A stretch of DNA of 7,359 bases from contig CALFSY010000233.1 of NCBI GenBank assembly GCA_937916365.1, forward strand, positions 1-7,359, in the 5' to 3' direction. Source of the DNA: an uncultured Jannaschia sp. Lineage in GTDB: Bacteria; Pseudomonadota; Alphaproteobacteria; Rhodobacterales; Rhodobacteraceae. Below, one piece after another: positions 6,445 through 7,359 of this stretch. Numbering within the stretch: position 1 is the stretch's first letter; each line of letters starts with the position of its first letter. Made by a program: the position numbers and the translations under genes. The notes under the pieces were generated by a model. That model worked only from the letters and a program-made list of their open reading frames with translations, was not told where the DNA came from and did not search any database.

Positions 6445-6456
6445 AGGATCTATCCT
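6445..6456 (+). promoter_or_regulatory. Palindrome overlapping the azoR ribosome-binding site
   Basis: AGGAT-CT-ATCCT is a perfect 5-bp dyad that contains the AAGGA Shine-Dalgarno core (6444-6448) and ends at the base before the azoR ATG. It supports the 6457 start because the Shine-Dalgarno spacing is about 8 bases. In RNA the 2-base loop is too tight for all five pairs, so a DNA-binding role is as plausible as translational masking. Confidence 0.35.
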
Positions 6457-7047
6457 ATGCCACAGTCAATTCTTCGCCTTGATACCTCTGCCCGGCACGC
6501 AGGGTCCGTGTCGCGCGAATTGGTCGATAAAATCATAACTCGGCTTGGGGCCGACAGCAAAATCGTTACGCGTGATCTGGCCGATGGCGTTCCGTTTGTC
6601 GACGAAGAATGGGTCAACGCCAATTTTACCCCACCGGCCCAACGTAGCGCCACGCAAACTGCAAAACTGTCCATCTCGGACGATTTGGTTGCCGAACTTA
6701 AGGCCGCCGATACGCTGGTCATTGGTTTACCGATCTACAACTTTTGCGTTCCGGCGGCCATGAAGGCCTGGATCGATCAGGTGGCGCGCGCAGGCGTGAC
6801 CTTTCAATATACCGAAAACGGGCCCAAAGGTTTATTGCGGGATAAGCGTGTTATCATTGTGGTGGCCTCCGGCGGCGTTCCTGTGGGATCAGAGGCCGAT
6901 TTTGCCACAGGATATATGCGCCATGTCCTAGGGTTTCTTGGTTTGACCGATGTCGAGTTTGTGAACGCCGATCGATTGATGATGGATGCTGAGGCCAGCT
7001 TGAAATCAGCGCACAATCAAATCGAGACCTTAGCCGTTTTAACGTAA
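6457..7047 (+). CDS. azoR: FMN-dependent NADH-azoreductase / quinone reductase
   Basis: AzoR-family flavodoxin-fold enzymes reduce azo bonds and quinones with NADH through FMN, acting in the cytoplasm, often for quinone or electrophile detoxification. The protein is 196 residues, near the usual 200. Visible features are the FMN-phosphate loop region LDTSARHAGSVSRE (8-21), LVIGLPIYNFCVPAAMKAWID (87-107, with the P-x-Y-N-F flavin motif at 92-96), QVARAGVTFQYTENGPKGL (108-126) and SGG (138-140). The strings VARAGVTF and YTENGP are close to E. coli AzoR as I remember it. I start at 6457 because an AAGGA lies 8 bases upstream. Starts at 6439 and 6409 lack one. The divergent LysR gene is the likely regulator. 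A terminator-like hairpin follows within 4 bases of the stop. Confidence 0.93.
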   Translation: MPQSILRLDTSARHAGSVSRELVDKIITRLGADSKIVTRDLADGVPFVDEEWVNANFTPPAQRSATQTAKLSISDDLVAELKAADTLVIGLPIYNFCVPAAMKAWIDQVARAGVTFQYTENGPKGLLRDKRVIIVVASGGVPVGSEADFATGYMRHVLGFLGLTDVEFVNADRLMMDAEASLKSAHNQIETLAVLT

Positions 7048-7050
7048 AAT

Positions 7051-7073
7051 CGTCGATCATTCCGGCGTGTTTT
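7051..7073 (+). terminator. Likely rho-independent terminator of azoR
   Basis: Three bases after the azoR stop, CGTCG (7051-7055) pairs with CGGCG (7063-7067) around a 7-base loop, with one G-U pair, followed by TGTTTT. The stem is only 5 bp, so termination may be partial. Confidence 0.5.
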
Positions 7074-7082
7074 ATAACCTGG

Positions 7083-7124
7083 GCCCTCCACCACCCATAC
7101 ATCACCACGGGTGGTGAAGGGGGC
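7083..7124. repeat. Large stem-loop with two alternative pairings downstream of azoR
   Basis: The arms CACCACCC (7089-7096) and GGGTGGTG (7109-7116) form a perfect 8-bp stem. After an AA bulge, GCCCTC (7083-7088) and GGGGGC (7119-7124) add six pairs (one G-U). The 12-base loop contains TCACCAC (7102-7108), which can itself pair with GTGGTGA (7111-7117) across GG, so the GTGGTG arm has two competing partners. No T-run lies on either side, so it is not an ordinary terminator. It could be a regulatory RNA element, a decay barrier, or a 16-bp operator (7102-7117) in DNA form. Confidence 0.5.
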
Positions 7125-7204
7125 TAAATTCTCATGCAAATGTATGTTTATGATGTCATGCATCCCTGTGATAGTAATGACCCCATGAATATGGCATCAT
7201 GTCC

Positions 7205-7225
7205 GTGCTTTAGATGATAAAGCAC
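7205..7225 (+). promoter_or_regulatory. Perfect hairpin upstream of the right-edge gene (leader hairpin 1)
   Basis: GTGCTTTA (7205-7212) and TAAAGCAC (7218-7225) form a perfect 8-bp stem with the 5-base loop GATGA. It abuts a consensus -35-like TTGACA (7226-7231), for which I find no convincing -10 at 16-18 bases. It may be an operator at a promoter or the first arm of a structured leader. Confidence 0.4.
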
Positions 7226-7262
7226 TTGACATAAATACGGCTTCAACTAGGAGCATGCGTTG

Positions 7263-7313
7263 ATGATAAACTGCTTAAGATACACCTTAAGCATAAACTT
7301 GGGGGAGTTCTAA
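7263..7313 (+). CDS. Possible 16-codon leader ORF
   Basis: A short frame reads MINCLRYTLSINLGEF and stops with a TAA directly in front of the next gene's ATG (TAAATG), in the same frame. An AGGAG lies 9 bases before its ATG, an acceptable ribosome-binding site. A perfect hairpin lies entirely inside it. Translation through this hairpin could link ribosome movement to expression of the following gene. It has no run of one amino acid of the kind seen in biosynthetic leader peptides, and it may be chance. Confidence 0.25.
   Translation: MINCLRYTLSINLGEF
7272..7293 (+). promoter_or_regulatory. Perfect hairpin in the leader of the right-edge gene (leader hairpin 2)
   Basis: TGCTTAAG (7272-7279) and CTTAAGCA (7286-7293) form a perfect 8-bp stem with the 6-base loop ATACAC. 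It ends 7 bases before the GGGGGAG ribosome-binding site of the next gene. Its arms share TGCTT / AAGCA with hairpin 1, so AAGCA of hairpin 1 could instead pair with TGCTT of hairpin 2. No T-run follows. Confidence 0.4.
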
Positions 7314-7359
7314 ATGATCCGTATCTTTCTAGCGATCGTTACCTTAATCGGAACGGTAA
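7314..7359 (+). CDS. Start of an unidentified membrane or exported protein (cut by window edge)
   Basis: An ATG at 7314 is preceded by GGGGGAG with a 6-base spacing, a good ribosome-binding site. Fifteen codons remain before the edge: MIRIFLAIVTLIGTV. An arginine at residue 3 followed by an unbroken hydrophobic run is typical of a signal peptide or first membrane helix. I cannot name the family from so little sequence. The leader upstream (7205-7313) is unusually rich in dyads. Confidence 0.5.
   Translation, partial: MIRIFLAIVTLIGTV

Noticed and set aside
7226..7254. TTGACA-based promoter for the right-edge gene
   Set aside because: The -35 box is consensus, but there is no acceptable -10 at 16-18 bases, so it is mentioned only within the hairpin entry.
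7275..7290. CtrA-like site TTAA...TTAA
   Set aside because: The spacing is 8 bases instead of the 7 of the CtrA consensus, and the TTAA pair is explained by the perfect hairpin.

Overview
The window looks like a chromosomal segment of an alphaproteobacterium, most likely Rhodobacterales. The grounds are a split F0 operon in the order atpI-atpB-atpE-atpF'-atpF with the F1 genes elsewhere, a separate b' subunit, and a following ccmI-ruvX-DUF1289 cluster. Base composition looks balanced by eye. The gene content is mostly housekeeping. No transposon, phage gene, CRISPR array, rRNA or tRNA was seen.

Positions 1-1880 (minus strand) hold a translationally coupled cluster: ccmI (cytochrome c maturation), ruvX (Holliday-junction-resolvase-like nuclease, YqgF family) and a DUF1289 Cys-motif protein cut by the left edge. 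Both junctions are 4-base ATGA overlaps. Positions 2044-4892 (minus strand) hold the F0 operon. It has a good candidate promoter (4864-4892), then atpI, atpB, atpE, atpF' and atpF, and a rho-independent terminator (2044-2065). These proteins build the proton channel, c-ring and peripheral stalk of ATP synthase. Two features stand out: atpE is flanked on both sides by intercistronic stem-loops, and AtpB carries an N-terminal extension with an apparent extra membrane helix.

Positions 5052-5387 (plus) encode a small ArsR-type repressor without the classical metal-site motif, divergent from the atp operon. Positions 5447-6322 (minus) encode a LysR-type regulator, divergent from azoR (6457-7047, plus), an FMN-dependent NADH-azoreductase/quinone reductase. 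Their shared intergenic region has several short dyads and repeated TATCC/GGATA elements, so the LysR protein probably controls azoR and possibly itself.

Positions 7048-7359 are the least ordinary part. They hold a likely azoR terminator, a large stem-loop with two competing pairings, two further perfect hairpins, a possible 16-codon leader ORF, and the first 15 codons of an unidentified membrane or exported protein that runs off the right edge. I found no convincing new multi-gene system. The best leads are the structured leader at the right edge, the AtpB extension and the atpE stem-loops.
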